A stretch of 64,000 nt of DNA from Diaphorobacter nitroreducens (GTDB lineage: Bacteria > Pseudomonadota > Gammaproteobacteria > Burkholderiales > Burkholderiaceae_C): assembly GCA_003755025.1 (NCBI GenBank), contig RJVL01000002.1:248001-312000 (forward strand), read 5' to 3'. Shown here piece after piece: positions 17,916 to 27,000 of the stretch. Positions within the stretch are counted from its first letter, which is position 1. The number at the start of each line of letters is the position of its first letter. The notes beneath the pieces were generated by a model that saw only the letters and a program-made list of their open reading frames with translations, had not been told where the DNA came from and ran no database searches. The translations under genes were made by a program, and so were the position numbers.

Positions 17916-18467
17916 ATGGCCGCGCCGCCGCTCTACACCATCGGGCATTCCACGCTGGCGGTGCAGGACTTCATCGCGCTGCTGCAGCGCGAAGGCGTGA
18001 CACGGGTGATCGACGTGCGCGCCATCCCGCGCTCGCTGCGCCAGCCGCAATTCCACGAGGACCGGCTGCCCGGCGCGCTGGCCGCGCAGGGCATCGCCTA
18101 CACCCACATGCCGGCGCTGGGCGGGCGCCGCCCCCTGCAGCGCGGCGTGCCGCCCACCACCAACGGCTACTGGGACAACCGCAGCTTCCACAACTACGCC
18201 GACTACGCGCTGCAGCCCGCCTTTCGCGCCGCGCTGGCCGCGCTGCGCATGGCCGCGGCACGCGAGCCCTGCGCCATCATGTGCGCCGAGGCCGTGTGGT
18301 GGCGCTGCCACCGCCGCATCATCACCGACCACGTGCTGGCCGCCGGCGGCGCGGTGCGCCACATCCTGGGCGCGCGCACCGAGAGTGCGACACTCACCCC
18401 GGCCGCGCAGGTCCACCCGGACGGTACGGTCACCTATCCACCTCCAACCACCGTATCTGCCCCATGA
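17916..18467 (+). CDS. DUF488 domain protein
   Basis: 183 residues. YTIGHSTLAVQDFIALLQ and VIDVRAIPRSLRQPQF open the domain; ALGGRR and the late CAEAVWWRCHRRIITDHV block are the conserved DUF488 signatures with Cys and His residues in a possible active site. The family is uncharacterised and often lies near stress genes. The stop codon overlaps the thiolase ATG (ATGA), indicating coupled translation. Confidence 0.9.
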   Translation: MAAPPLYTIGHSTLAVQDFIALLQREGVTRVIDVRAIPRSLRQPQFHEDRLPGALAAQGIAYTHMPALGGRRPLQRGVPPTTNGYWDNRSFHNYADYALQPAFRAALAALRMAAAREPCAIMCAEAVWWRCHRRIITDHVLAAGGAVRHILGARTESATLTPAAQVHPDGTVTYPPPTTVSAP

Positions 18468-19651
18468 CCCACCGCGAAGTCTTCGTCGTCAGCACCGCAC
18501 GCACCGCCATCGGCACCTTCGGCGGCAGCCTGAAGGACGTGCCCAACACCCAGCTCGCCACCACCGCCGTGAAGGCCGCCATCGCGCGCGCCGGCATCGC
18601 GCCCAACGCCGTGGGCCATGTGGTGATGGGCAACGTGATCCCCACCGACACCAAAGACGCGTACCTGAGCCGCGTGGCGGCGATTGACGCCGGCTGCCCC
18701 ATCGAGACGCCCGCCTTCAACGTCAACCGCCTGTGCGGCTCGGGCCTGCAGGCCATCATCAGCGCCGCGCAGGCCATCGGCTATGGCGACTGCGACGTGG
18801 CCGTGGGCGGTGGCTCGGAATCCATGAGCCGCGGCCCCTACTTCGACCAGGGCGCGCGCTGGGGCCAGCGCATGGGCGACAGCAAGAGCATCGACTACAT
18901 GCTCGGCATCCTGCACGACCCCTGGCAGAAGATGCACATGGGCATCACCGCCGAGAACGTGGCCGAGCGCTACCAAATTTCGCGCGAGATGCAGGACCAG
19001 CTCGCCCTGGCCAGCCAGCAGCGCGCCGCCGCCGCCATCGCCGCCGGCTACTTCAAGGAACAGATCGTTCCGGTCGAAATCGCCACGCGCAAGGGCACCG
19101 TGCTGTTCCAGGAAGACGAACATGTGCGCGCCGCCACCACGCTGGACGTGCTGGCGGGCATGAAGCCCGCGTTCAAGAAGGAAGGCGGCACGGTCACGGC
19201 CGGCAACGCCTCGGGCATCAACGACGGCGCTGCCGCCGTGGTGCTGGCTGCGGGTGACCGCGTGGCCGCCCTGGGCCTGAAACCCCTGGCGCGCCTCGTC
19301 GGCTATGCGCACGCCGGGGTGGACCCGGCTTACATGGGCATCGGCCCCGTGCCCGCTACGCAGAAGGTGCTGCAGCGCACCGGCCTGAAGGTGCAGGACA
19401 TGGACGTGATCGAGGCCAACGAGGCCTTCGCCGCCCAGGCCTGCGCCGTGGTGCAGGAACTGGGCCTGGACCCCGCCAAGGTCAACCCCAACGGCTCGGG
19501 CATTTCGCTGGGCCACCCCGTGGGTGCCACGGGCGCCATCATCACCACCAAGGCGATTGCCGAGTTGCACCGCACGGGCGGGCGCTACGCGCTGGTGACC
19601 ATGTGCATCGGCGGCGGCCAGGGCATCGCGGCCATCTTCGAACGGGTTTGA
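18464..19651 (+). CDS. Acetyl-CoA C-acyltransferase (thiolase, BktB/PhaA-like)
   Basis: 395 residues. A type II thiolase that condenses or cleaves acyl-CoA. The acylated cysteine is Cys91 in NVNRLCGSGLQA; the second half has DVIEANEAFAAQA, GSGISLGHPVGATGA with the catalytic His, and VTMCIGGGQGIAAIFE with the second Cys. The length and motifs fit the biosynthetic beta-ketothiolases used for polyhydroxyalkanoate or beta-oxidation. No other PHA genes are nearby, so its exact pathway is open. Confidence 0.93.
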   Translation: MTHREVFVVSTARTAIGTFGGSLKDVPNTQLATTAVKAAIARAGIAPNAVGHVVMGNVIPTDTKDAYLSRVAAIDAGCPIETPAFNVNRLCGSGLQAIISAAQAIGYGDCDVAVGGGSESMSRGPYFDQGARWGQRMGDSKSIDYMLGILHDPWQKMHMGITAENVAERYQISREMQDQLALASQQRAAAAIAAGYFKEQIVPVEIATRKGTVLFQEDEHVRAATTLDVLAGMKPAFKKEGGTVTAGNASGINDGAAAVVLAAGDRVAALGLKPLARLVGYAHAGVDPAYMGIGPVPATQKVLQRTGLKVQDMDVIEANEAFAAQACAVVQELGLDPAKVNPNGSGISLGHPVGATGAIITTKAIAELHRTGGRYALVTMCIGGGQGIAAIFERV

Positions 19652-19654
19652 GTC

Positions 19655-19711
19655 GTTCTGGCCTTCAGCGCTTGTCCATCAAGCGCTGCTAGCTCCTGAT
19701 TAAGTAGCAAC
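19655..19711 (-). repeat. Intergenic palindromic repeat, copy 7
   Basis: Reverse orientation with a perfect stem: TCAGCGCTTGTCCATCAAGC then GCTGCTAGCTCCTGATTAAG. It follows the thiolase stop codon by four bases. Confidence 0.85.
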
Positions 19712-19923
19712 CAAACGATCCCGCGCCTTCCTCACGGCCGATCAGAACGCCTGCATGCAGCTCTTGGGTGGCTCCGACCCTAGGGCTGCATACCCGATTC
19801 CCGCGCTTTTCTGAACCGACGCGCGCAGGCTGCGCATCCACGGCGGCACGTCGGACATCATGAGGGGAAGGGTTGCGCGGCCACTACCGGGCCGATGAAC
19901 CAGCGGGCATCCACCCACCAGCC

Positions 19924-19951
19924 ACCCGATCCCGCCGGGTAGCTTTTTTTT
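19924..19951 (+). terminator. Terminator-like hairpin with T-run
   Basis: ACCCG and CGGGT pair around seven bases, followed by AGC and a run of seven to eight T. It is 270 bases past the thiolase stop and just before the convergent DUF3297 gene. The 210 bases between repeat 7 and this hairpin hold nothing I recognise. Confidence 0.6.
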
Positions 19952-20216
19952 ATGCCGCGGCTTCCGGCTTGTAGAACACCTCCACGCTGCCCTTGAGGGT
20001 GATGAGCAGCGGCCGGCCCTTGCGGTCCAGTGTCTTGCCGGCGGGCACCTTGATCCAGCCCTCGCTCACGCAGTACTCCTCCACGTCGACACGCTCCTTG
20101 CCGTTGAAGCGGATGCCGATGTCCGCCGCCTGCTGGAACACCGCCGCCACATGGTGCGGGCTGCGCGGGTCGATGGCCAGGCGGTCGGGCAAGGGGAGCA
20201 GGGCGGAGTCGGTCAC
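19950..20216 (-). CDS. DUF3297 family protein
   Basis: 88 residues. LPDRLAIDPRSPHHVAAVFQ, IGIRFNGKERVDVEEYCVSE and GWIKVPAGKTLDRKGRPL match the small DUF3297 family of unknown function. The GTG at 20216 is chosen because family members begin with the (M)TDSALxPLPDRL sequence found right after it. The upstream 512 bases to the next gene are the origin-like region, so this gene flanks it on the left and points away. Confidence 0.85.
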   Translation of the reverse strand: MTDSALLPLPDRLAIDPRSPHHVAAVFQQAADIGIRFNGKERVDVEEYCVSEGWIKVPAGKTLDRKGRPLLITLKGSVEVFYKPEAAA

Positions 20217-20389
20217 AGGGAAAGGTCTCGGAAAGCAGTAAAGGGCCTGCATTGTCCCGCAATCTCGGGGCGGTTGTGGCCTGTATCGCGGTGCCACGGC
20301 TCCATCGCTCCTGAAAAAGGAGCTTCTAACGCTGTGTCAGCCTTCGCTTGCGCCGTTTTTGTTCGGCAGTCATTCCGGGAAGGCCGCCT

Positions 20390-20398
20390 TGTGGATAA
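20390..20398 (-). promoter_or_regulatory. DnaA box (perfect, module A)
   Basis: TGTGGATAA on the plus strand, that is TTATCCACA on the minus strand. Confidence 0.85.
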
Positions 20399-20429
20399 GT
20401 CTGCGGAGCGTTCTGGCACAACTGACCAG

Positions 20430-20438
20430 TTATACACA
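20430..20438 (+). promoter_or_regulatory. DnaA box (perfect, module A)
   Basis: TTATACACA fits the TTATNCACA consensus fully. Confidence 0.85.
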
Positions 20439-20571
20439 GGTGCGGGGCGCATCTGGGGCTTGTCCCCATTTGCGGTACAGCAGGCGCCTGCGGCCGTCCC
20501 CATGCTTTGGCGCAGCGCAAGTGCTTGATCTGTCAAACAAAAATCGGCTTGCCCACAGGCCGGGCCGCCCT

Positions 20572-20597
20572 CTACTACTACGACTATTCTTTATAAG
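20572..20597 (+). other. DnaA-trio-like tract of module A
   Basis: CTACTACTACGACTAT is followed by TCTTTATAAG. The complementary strand read 3' to 5' is GAT-GAT-GAT-GCT-GAT-AAG-AAA-TAT, the pattern of DnaA-trios. It begins 14 bases after TTGCCCACA. Confidence 0.7.
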
Positions 20598-20677
20598 AAC
20601 TACAAAGAACAACCCGTGGCAAACCGCAGCGCCGCACAAAACCCCTTTCTCGGCCCCGGATTGAGGAGGCTTTGGCG

Positions 20678-20706
20678 AAAAAAAAGCGCCTTGTCAGGCG
20701 CTTTTT
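20678..20706. terminator. Bidirectional terminator
   Basis: A run of A, then AGCGCC-TTGTCA-GGCGCT, then a run of five T. It lies just past the stop of the minus-strand SpmAB-like gene and would insulate the origin-like region from it. Confidence 0.8.
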
Positions 20707-20728
20707 GGGGAAAGAGGGAAGGTTGCGG

Positions 20729-21982
20729 TCAGCGCAGCAGCGCGTAGCCCACACCGATCGCGGCCAGCAGCCCCACGGCATCGGCCACCAACGCGCAGGC
20801 CAGTGCGTGGCGTGTGTGCTTCACGCCCACGCTGCCGAAGTACACGGCCAGCACGTAGAAGGTGGTCTCGGTGGAGCCCTGCACGATGGCGGCCAGGCGC
20901 CCCACGAAGGAATCCACGCCGTGCGTCTGCAGCACGTCGATCATCAAACCCCGGGCGCCGGCGCCCGAGAGCACCTTCATCAGCCCCACGGGCAGGGCCG
21001 GCAGGAAGTCGGTGTTCCACCCCAGCGCCGCCACCCCCGCGCCGATGGCCGCCAGCAGCGCATCCATGCAGCCCGCGGCGCGGAACACGCCGATGGCCGC
21101 CAGGATGGCCACCAGGTACGGAATGATCTGCACCGCCACGGCAAAGCCCTCCTTGGCGCCGTCGATGAAGGCGTCGTACACGTTCACGCGGCGCCAGGCC
21201 CCGGCCAGCAGGAACAGCGCCACCACCCCCAGGATCACGCCCGCGCCCGTGGCACCCGCAATCTGGGCGGCTTGCTCTGCGGGCAGTTGCGCCAGGCCCG
21301 CCACCGCCGCCGCCAGCACGCCGCCCACGGCCAGCAAAGGCAGCAGCAGGCGCGCGCGCCAGATCGGCAGGCGCTGAAAGAGCGCCACCGCCAGCACGCC
21401 CGCCAGCAGCGAGGCGAAGGTGACCAGCAGCGTGGGCAGGAAGATGTCGGCCGCGTTGAAGCCCGCGCCCAGGCCCTGCTTCAGCGCCACGCTCTGGCGG
21501 ATGGCGATGACGGATGTGGGGATCAGCGTCAGCCCCGCCGTATTCATCACCACGAACATGATCTGCGCGTTGCTGGCCGTGCCCGCCGGTTCGCGGTTGA
21601 GCGTCTGCAACTCCTGCATGGCCTTGAGGCCCAGCGGCGTGGCCGCGTTGTCCAGCCCCAGCAGGTTGGCGCTGATGTTCATGGTCATCGCGCCCTGGGC
21701 CGGGTGGCCGGCGGGCACGCCGGGAAACAGCCGCGTGAGCAGCGGCCCGGCCAGGCGCGCCAGCAGCTCGACCATGCCGGCGCGCTCGCCCACGCGCATC
21801 AGGCCCAGCCACAGCGCCATGATGCCGGCCAGGCCCAGCGAGATCTCGAAGCCCGCACGCGCGCCGTCGAACAGCGCCGTCAGCAGGGCCTGGAAGATGC
21901 CCGCTTCGCCCAGCAGCCAGCGCACCACGGCGGTGGCGAATGCCACGATGAAAAACCCCGTCCAGACCCAGTTGAGTGCCAT
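20729..21982 (-). CDS. SpmA-SpmB fusion-type nucleoside recognition (Gate) domain membrane protein
   Basis: 417 residues and highly hydrophobic. Two Gate domains are seen: the N-terminal half resembles SpmA (NISANLLGLDNAATPLGLKA and ELQTLNREPAGTASNAQIMF) and the C-terminal half resembles SpmB (NVYDAFIDGAKEGFAVAVQI and VQGSTETTFYVLAVYFGSVG). In Gram-negatives this fused protein is named spore maturation protein by homology only; its transport role is unknown. The start ATG 21982 is the first that gives a membrane protein N-terminus. It is divergent from the LuxR regulator, 54 bases apart. Confidence 0.85.
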   Translation of the reverse strand: MALNWVWTGFFIVAFATAVVRWLLGEAGIFQALLTALFDGARAGFEISLGLAGIMALWLGLMRVGERAGMVELLARLAGPLLTRLFPGVPAGHPAQGAMTMNISANLLGLDNAATPLGLKAMQELQTLNREPAGTASNAQIMFVVMNTAGLTLIPTSVIAIRQSVALKQGLGAGFNAADIFLPTLLVTFASLLAGVLAVALFQRLPIWRARLLLPLLAVGGVLAAAVAGLAQLPAEQAAQIAGATGAGVILGVVALFLLAGAWRRVNVYDAFIDGAKEGFAVAVQIIPYLVAILAAIGVFRAAGCMDALLAAIGAGVAALGWNTDFLPALPVGLMKVLSGAGARGLMIDVLQTHGVDSFVGRLAAIVQGSTETTFYVLAVYFGSVGVKHTRHALACALVADAVGLLAAIGVGYALLR

Positions 21983-22036
21983 GGAACTCGATGGTAGCGG
22001 CTGGCCCCGTCCGTGCGCCGTGGCAGACTGCACCCC

Positions 22037-22681
22037 ATGCCGCCCCCCACCCTGCTCGTTGCCGACGACCACCCGCTGTTCCGCGCGGCGCTGATCCAGG
22101 TGCTGCATGAGCGCTTTGCGCCGCTGCAGACGCTGGAGGCCGCCAGCGCCGCCACGCTGGGACAGGCGCTGCAGGACCACCCCGAGGTGGAGCTGGTGCT
22201 GCTGGACCTGGCCATGCCCGGCGCGCGGGGCTTCTCGGCCCTGCTGCACGTGCGCGGGGAGTACCCGCAGGTGCCGGTGGTGGTGATCTCGTCCAACGAC
22301 CACCCGCGTGTGATCCGCCGTGCGCAGCAGTTCGGTGCGGCGGGGTTCATCCCCAAGTCGGCCCTGGCCGAGGACATGGGCGCCGCCATTCGGGCCGTGC
22401 TGGACGGCGGCAGCTGGTTCCCGCCCATGGCGGCCGAGCGCTCCGAGGCCGACGCCGCGCTGGCCGCCAAGCTCGCGCAGCTCACGCCGCAGCAGTTCCG
22501 CGTGCTGCTGTGCCTGGCCGATGGCCTGCTCAACAAGCAGATCGCGCACGAGCTGGGCCTGGCCGAGAACACCGTCAAGGTGCATGTGACGGCCATCCTG
22601 AAAAAGCTGGAGTGCTACAGCCGCACCCAGGCCGCGGTGCTGGTGAAAAGCCTGGAGACGGAGCCGGAAGCCGCGCCCTGA
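22037..22681 (+). CDS. LuxR/NarL-family response regulator
   Basis: 214 residues. The receiver domain has LLVADDHPLFR (acidic pocket), the phosphorylated Asp in LVLLDLAMPGA and the late Lys in GFIPKSAL. The C-terminal LuxR helix-turn-helix is LTPQQFRVLLCLADGLLNKQ followed by IAHELGLAENTVKVH. It converges with the hybrid kinase gene across repeat copy 8; with dctA next, the three plausibly form a dicarboxylate-responsive system, which is inference from position. Confidence 0.92.
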   Translation: MPPPTLLVADDHPLFRAALIQVLHERFAPLQTLEAASAATLGQALQDHPEVELVLLDLAMPGARGFSALLHVRGEYPQVPVVVISSNDHPRVIRRAQQFGAAGFIPKSALAEDMGAAIRAVLDGGSWFPPMAAERSEADAALAAKLAQLTPQQFRVLLCLADGLLNKQIAHELGLAENTVKVHVTAILKKLECYSRTQAAVLVKSLETEPEAAP

Positions 22682-22707
22682 GCGCAGTACCCTGCCTACA
22701 CAAGTTT

Positions 22708-22767
22708 CAAGCCCAATCGGCCTCTAGCGCTTGTCTGACAAGCGTTAGCAGCTACTGTTTGCGTAGC
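22708..22767 (-). repeat. Intergenic palindromic repeat, copy 8
   Basis: Reverse orientation: ATCGGCCTCTAGCGCTTGTC, TGACAAGCGTTAGCAGCTAC. Opposite bases of the stem (GC/GT) still pair by wobble. It sits between convergent genes and supplies the last codons and stop of the hybrid kinase. Confidence 0.85.
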
Positions 22768-25406
22768 ATCATCTGGCTGATGAGCGCGCGCAGTGCAGAC
22801 GGGCGCACGGGCTTGAGCAGGTAGCCCCAGCCGCGCTCGGCCGCCTGGCGGCGCAGGGTGCTGCTGCGCTCGGCCGTCACCAGCACCACCGAGGGTGCCT
22901 GGCCCCACACGGTGCACAGCCGGTCGTACAGGTCGGGGCCGTGGAAGGGCCCCATGCGCACGTCCAGCAGCACCAGCTGTGGCGCGTTGCCGGGCGCGGC
23001 CAAGTCCAGGGCCGACTGCGGGCCGCCCGCCAAAGGCACCTCGCAGCCCCAGCGGCGCAGCAATGCGCCGGTGGCCTCGCAACTGGGCGCATCGTCGTCG
23101 ATGTACCAGGCCGTGGTGCCCTGCAGGGGCTGGTCGCCCTCGGGCGGGGCGGCTGCGCCCGCGGCGGCGGGGCGGGGTGCGGCAGCGGCATCGGCCAGCG
23201 GCACGCACACCCAGAACACGCTGCCGCGCCCCAGTTCGGAGCGCAGGCCGATCTCGTGGCCCAGCAGCTTGCCCAGGCGCTCGACGATGGCCAGCCCCAG
23301 GCCCGCACCACGGTCGCCATCCTGGCTGTGGCCCTCGCCCAGGCGGCGGAACTCCTCGAAGATCTCGCGCTGCAGGCTCTCGGGAATGCCGGGGCCCTGG
23401 TCATGCACCTCGATGCGCAGGTACCGGCCGCGGCGCCGGCAGCCGATCAGCACGCGCCCGCGGGGTGTGTAGCGGATGGCGTTGGACACCAGGTTCTGCA
23501 GGATGCGCCGCAGCAGTGCCTCGTCGCTGCGCACCGCGTAGCGCGTGCCTACGGTGCGCAGGCGCAGGCCCCGGCTGGCGGCGATGATGCCGAAGTTGTG
23601 CTGCATCACCTGCAGCAGCGGGCCGAGCGCGAAGTCGCGCACATGCACCTCCAACTGGCCCGATTCCATGCGCGAGATGTCCAGCAGGCTGTTGAGGATG
23701 CCGTCCTGCGCGGCCAGCGCGCCGTCGATGCTGTCGGCCACCTGGCGTCCGGCGGCGTCGTGCAGGTGGCCGCGCAGCAGCGAGGCGAACATGCGCGCCG
23801 CATTCAGCGGCTGCAGCAGGTCGTGCACCGCGGCGGCCACGAAGCGGGTCTTGTAGCGGTTGGCGGCCTCGGCCTCGCGCCGGGCGGCGTCCAGATCGCG
23901 CGTGCGTTCGGCAATGCGCAGCTCCAGCGCATCGGCCAGCGAACGCAGCTCGCGTGCGGCGTTCTTGTAGCTGGTGATGTCGGCGTAGCTGGTCACGAAG
24001 CCGCCGTCGGGCAGCGGGTTGCCGCGGATCTCCAGCACCGTGCCGTCGCTCTTGGCGCTCTCATGCAGGTGGGGCTTGCCGCTGCGCAGGTGCTGCAGGC
24101 GCCGCTGGATGGCGTCCTCGGTGGGCGTGGCGCCCAGCAGGCCGCGCCGCGCGTTGTGGCGGATCAGCGCCTCCACCGGCGTGCCCACGCGCATCAGCTC
24201 GGGCGGAAAGCGAAACAGTTCCACGTAGCGCGAGTTCCACGCCACCAGGTTCAGGTCGCGGTCGATCACCACCACGCCCTGGGGCAGGTGCTGCAGGCTA
24301 CGCGACAGGCCGGTGTCGGCCTCGCGCGCGGCCTGCACGATGCCGTCCTGCGCGGTGCGCAGCTCCTGGGCATGCTGGCGCAGCACGGTCTCCAGTTCCT
24401 GGCGGCTGCGCTGGCGCAGCAGGGCCAGGCGCTGGCGCTGGCGCACGAACAGCACCAGCAGTGCCAGGGCCAGCCACAGGCCCGCGGCCGCACCGGCCGC
24501 CCAGCGGCGGGCCTCGATGGCGCTGTCCGCGTGGTGCAGCAGGTGCAGTTGCCAGCCGGTGCCTGCCAGCTCCTGCGTGTGCCACAGCAGCGGGCCGGGC
24601 AAGGGGGGCTCCTGCGCGCGTGCCAGCACCGTGCCTTCGTCCACCCGCCGCTCCACCTGCAGGCCCAGCGGCGTGAGGGGCTGGCCGGTGTACTGGCGCG
24701 TGGCCTCCAGCTCCTGGCGCGCCTGGGGCGTGAGGGGCGCCAGCAGCCGGTAGCGCCAGGCGTCGCGGCTGGCGAGGAAGACCACGCCGTGCGCGTCCGA
24801 GGCCAGCACTACGTCGGGGCTCTGGCGCCATTCGCGTTCCAGCTCGGTCAGCAGGATCTTGATGGCCACCAGGCCCAGCGTCTGCCCGTCATCACCGCGG
24901 ATCGCCGTGGACAGGAAGTAGCCCGCCTCCCCCGTGGTCAGGCCGATGCCGTAGAACCGCCCGTGGCCCTGCGCCAGCGCCTGCTGCACGTAGGGGCGGA
25001 AGTGGTAGTCCTCTCCCACGTTGTTGGGAGTGTCGCGCCAGTTGCTGGCGGCGATGGCGCGGCCTTGCAGGTTGATGAGCGTGAGTGTGGACGAATGGCT
25101 GGCGCCGTTGGCCTGCTCCAGCTTGCGGTTGAGCACGTCCACCTCGGCGGGCGTGAGCGGGTGGGTCAGCGCGTCCCTCAGCTGCGCGTCCAGCGCCAGC
25201 ACCTCGGGCAGGGTGCGAAAGCGGTCGATGCGCTGCTCCAGCGCCTGGCCGTACAGCGTGAGCTGGCGCCGCACCCCCTGGCTTTCGTCGTGCAGCGCAC
25301 GGCGCTGCGCGTACTGGCTGGCCAATAGCATGCACACGGCCATGCCCGCCAGCACGAACAGTGCGACAAGCGCGGTGAGCAGGGGGCGGCGGCGGCGTAG
25401 CGGCAT
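22752..25406 (-). CDS. Hybrid sensor histidine kinase with PDC/Cache, PAS and receiver domains
   Basis: 884 residues. A membrane segment near 10-30 is followed by a periplasmic PDC/Cache-like ligand domain ([20 protein letters not shown] and [20 protein letters not shown]), a second membrane segment ([20 protein letters not shown]), a PAS domain, and a HisKA helix with His528 in [16 protein letters not shown], the HDLLQPL type of NahK-like kinases. The ATPase domain has [14 protein letters not shown] and [15 protein letters not shown]. The C-terminal receiver has Asp815 in LLDVRM and the late Lys in LLKPVRP. Its C-terminus RKQ and stop lie inside repeat 8. It is divergent from dctA, 169 bases apart. 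Confidence 0.93.
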   Translation of the reverse strand: MPLRRRRPLLTALVALFVLAGMAVCMLLASQYAQRRALHDESQGVRRQLTLYGQALEQRIDRFRTLPEVLALDAQLRDALTHPLTPAEVDVLNRKLEQANGASHSSTLTLINLQGRAIAASNWRDTPNNVGEDYHFRPYVQQALAQGHGRFYGIGLTTGEAGYFLSTAIRGDDGQTLGLVAIKILLTELEREWRQSPDVVLASDAHGVVFLASRDAWRYRLLAPLTPQARQELEATRQYTGQPLTPLGLQVERRVDEGTVLARAQEPPLPGPLLWHTQELAGTGWQLHLLHHADSAIEARRWAAGAAAGLWLALALLVLFVRQRQRLALLRQRSRQELETVLRQHAQELRTAQDGIVQAAREADTGLSRSLQHLPQGVVVIDRDLNLVAWNSRYVELFRFPPELMRVGTPVEALIRHNARRGLLGATPTEDAIQRRLQHLRSGKPHLHESAKSDGTVLEIRGNPLPDGGFVTSYADITSYKNAARELRSLADALELRIAERTRDLDAARREAEAANRYKTRFVAAAVHDLLQPLNAARMFASLLRGHLHDAAGRQVADSIDGALAAQDGILNSLLDISRMESGQLEVHVRDFALGPLLQVMQHNFGIIAASRGLRLRTVGTRYAVRSDEALLRRILQNLVSNAIRYTPRGRVLIGCRRRGRYLRIEVHDQGPGIPESLQREIFEEFRRLGEGHSQDGDRGAGLGLAIVERLGKLLGHEIGLRSELGRGSVFWVCVPLADAAAAPRPAAAGAAAPPEGDQPLQGTTAWYIDDDAPSCEATGALLRRWGCEVPLAGGPQSALDLAAPGNAPQLVLLDVRMGPFHGPDLYDRLCTVWGQAPSVVLVTAERSSTLRRQAAERGWGYLLKPVRPSALRALISQMMLRKQ

Positions 25407-25575
25407 GGGCGGAGTGTCCCTGGGTTTGGTGTCCGTGGGCGGGGCGGGCGCGGCGTCTAATACCAATAGGTTATCGGCGCGGCGGCGATGCAGGGGTACA
25501 ACCGCGGACTTCCAAAGATGCGCGGCATTGCACGGCCCTGGCGCGTCTTTTTTTCGACCTCCGGAGACACGCCGC

Positions 25576-26928
25576 ATGCATGCCATTCCCTCTGCCGCCC
25601 CCGCCCCGTCGGTGCGGCTTCCGTTCTATCGCCAACTGTATTTCCAGGTGGTGTTCGCCATCATCATCGGCGTGCTGCTGGGCCACTTCCAGCCCGAGTA
25701 CGGCGCGGCGATGAAGCCGTTCGGCGATGCCTTCATCAAGCTCATCAAGATGATCATCGCGCCGGTGATCTTCCTGACCATCGTCACCGGCATCGCCAGC
25801 ATGAGCCACCTGAGCGCCGTGGGCCGGGTGTTCGGCAAGGCCATGGCGTACTTCCTCACCTTCTCCACGCTGGCGCTGGTGGTGGGCCTGGTGGTGGCCA
25901 ACGTGATGCAGCCCGGCACCGGCATGCACATCAACGTGGCCGAGCTGGACCAGACCGCCGTCAAGGGCTACGTGAGCAAGTCGCACGAGATGACTCTCAC
26001 CGGCTTCGCGCTGGACATCATTCCCAAGACGCTGATCAGCCCCTTCGTGGGCGACAACATCCTGCAGGTGCTGCTGGTGGCCGTGCTGTTCGGCGTGTCG
26101 CTGGCCATGGTGGGCGACGCCGGCAAGCCCATCCTGGACTTTCTGGACGGCCTGACCAAACCCGTGTTCAAGCTGGTGAACATCGTCATGAAGGCCGCGC
26201 CCATCGGCGCCTTCGGCGCCATGGCGTTCACCATCGGCAAGTTCGGCCTGGGTTCGCTGGTGAACCTGGCCGAGCTGGTGCTCACCTTCTACATCACCTC
26301 GGCCGTGTTCGTGCTGGTGGTGCTGGGCGCGGTGGCACGGGCCTGCGGCTTCTCGGTGCTCAAGCTGATCCGCTACCTGAAGGCCGAGCTGCTGCTGGTG
26401 CTGGGCACCTCCTCGTCCGAGTCCGCCCTGCCCTCGCTGATGGAAAAGATGGAAAAGGCCGGCTGCAGCAAGTCCGTGGTGGGCCTGGTGGTGCCCACGG
26501 GCTACTCGTTCAACCTGGACGGCACCAACATCTACATGACGCTGGCCGCGCTGTTCATCGCGCAGGCCACCGACACGCACCTAACGCTGGGCCACCAGAT
26601 CGCGCTGCTGCTGGTGGCGATGCTGTCGTCCAAGGGCGCGGCCGGCGTGACCGGCGCGGGCTTCATCACCCTGGCCGCCACCCTGGCCGTGGTGCCCGAG
26701 GTGCCGGTGGCCGGCATGGCGCTGATCCTGGGCGTGGACCGCTTCATGAGCGAGTGCCGCTCGCTCACCAACTTCATCGGCAACGCCGTGGCCACGGTGG
26801 TGGTGTCGCGCTGGGAAAACGCGCTGGATGCCGACCGCCTGCACCGCGTGCTGGACGGTGAGGCCGAGTTCCTGCCCGAGCCCGAACGGGCGGTGGAACC
26901 CGTCGTGCTGGCCCGCCACCGGGCCTGA
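25576..26928 (+). CDS. dctA: C4-dicarboxylate:cation symporter DctA
   Basis: 450 residues with eight or more membrane segments. It takes up succinate, fumarate and malate with protons or sodium. The signatures [18 protein letters not shown] and [20 protein letters not shown], with [20 protein letters not shown], are those of the DAACS family. A CCGGAGA Shine-Dalgarno precedes the ATG. The divergent hybrid kinase and its nearby response regulator are likely controllers. A bidirectional terminator separates it from rdgC. Confidence 0.95.
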   Translation: MHAIPSAAPAPSVRLPFYRQLYFQVVFAIIIGVLLGHFQPEYGAAMKPFGDAFIKLIKMIIAPVIFLTIVTGIASMSHLSAVGRVFGKAMAYFLTFSTLALVVGLVVANVMQPGTGMHINVAELDQTAVKGYVSKSHEMTLTGFALDIIPKTLISPFVGDNILQVLLVAVLFGVSLAMVGDAGKPILDFLDGLTKPVFKLVNIVMKAAPIGAFGAMAFTIGKFGLGSLVNLAELVLTFYITSAVFVLVVLGAVARACGFSVLKLIRYLKAELLLVLGTSSSESALPSLMEKMEKAGCSKSVVGLVVPTGYSFNLDGTNIYMTLAALFIAQATDTHLTLGHQIALLLVAMLSSKGAAGVTGAGFITLAATLAVVPEVPVAGMALILGVDRFMSECRSLTNFIGNAVATVVVSRWENALDADRLHRVLDGEAEFLPEPERAVEPVVLARHRA

Positions 26929-26956
26929 TCCGGCAGCGGCCTTCAGGCCAGGCCCC

Positions 26957-26993
26957 AAAGCCCATGCACCGGCAACGGCGCGTGGGCTTTTTT
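26957..26993. terminator. Bidirectional terminator between dctA and rdgC
   Basis: AAAGCCCA and TGGGCTTT arms with GC-rich inner pairing, followed by TTTT on the plus strand and preceded by AAA, so usable from both convergent genes. Confidence 0.85.
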
Positions 26994-27000
26994 CATGCCC

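Larger units (their letters stand above)
20380..20612 (+). other. oriC-like module A: DnaA boxes, IHF-like site, GC spacer, DnaA-trio, AT-rich stretch
   Basis: Within a 512-base gap (20217-20728) are two perfect DnaA boxes: TTATCCACA on the minus strand (20390-20398) and TTATACACA (20430-20438). A weaker TTGTCCCCA is at 20460-20468. An IHF-like site CAAGTGCTTGATC (20518-20530) matches 12 of 13 consensus positions. Then come TTGCCCACA (20549-20557), a 14-base GC-rich spacer, the trio tract and an AT-rich stretch to about 20612. This is the order box, GC spacer, DnaA-trio described for bacterial basal unwinding elements. That it is the chromosomal origin is inference, supported by the strand-composition change seen across the window. 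Confidence 0.7.
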
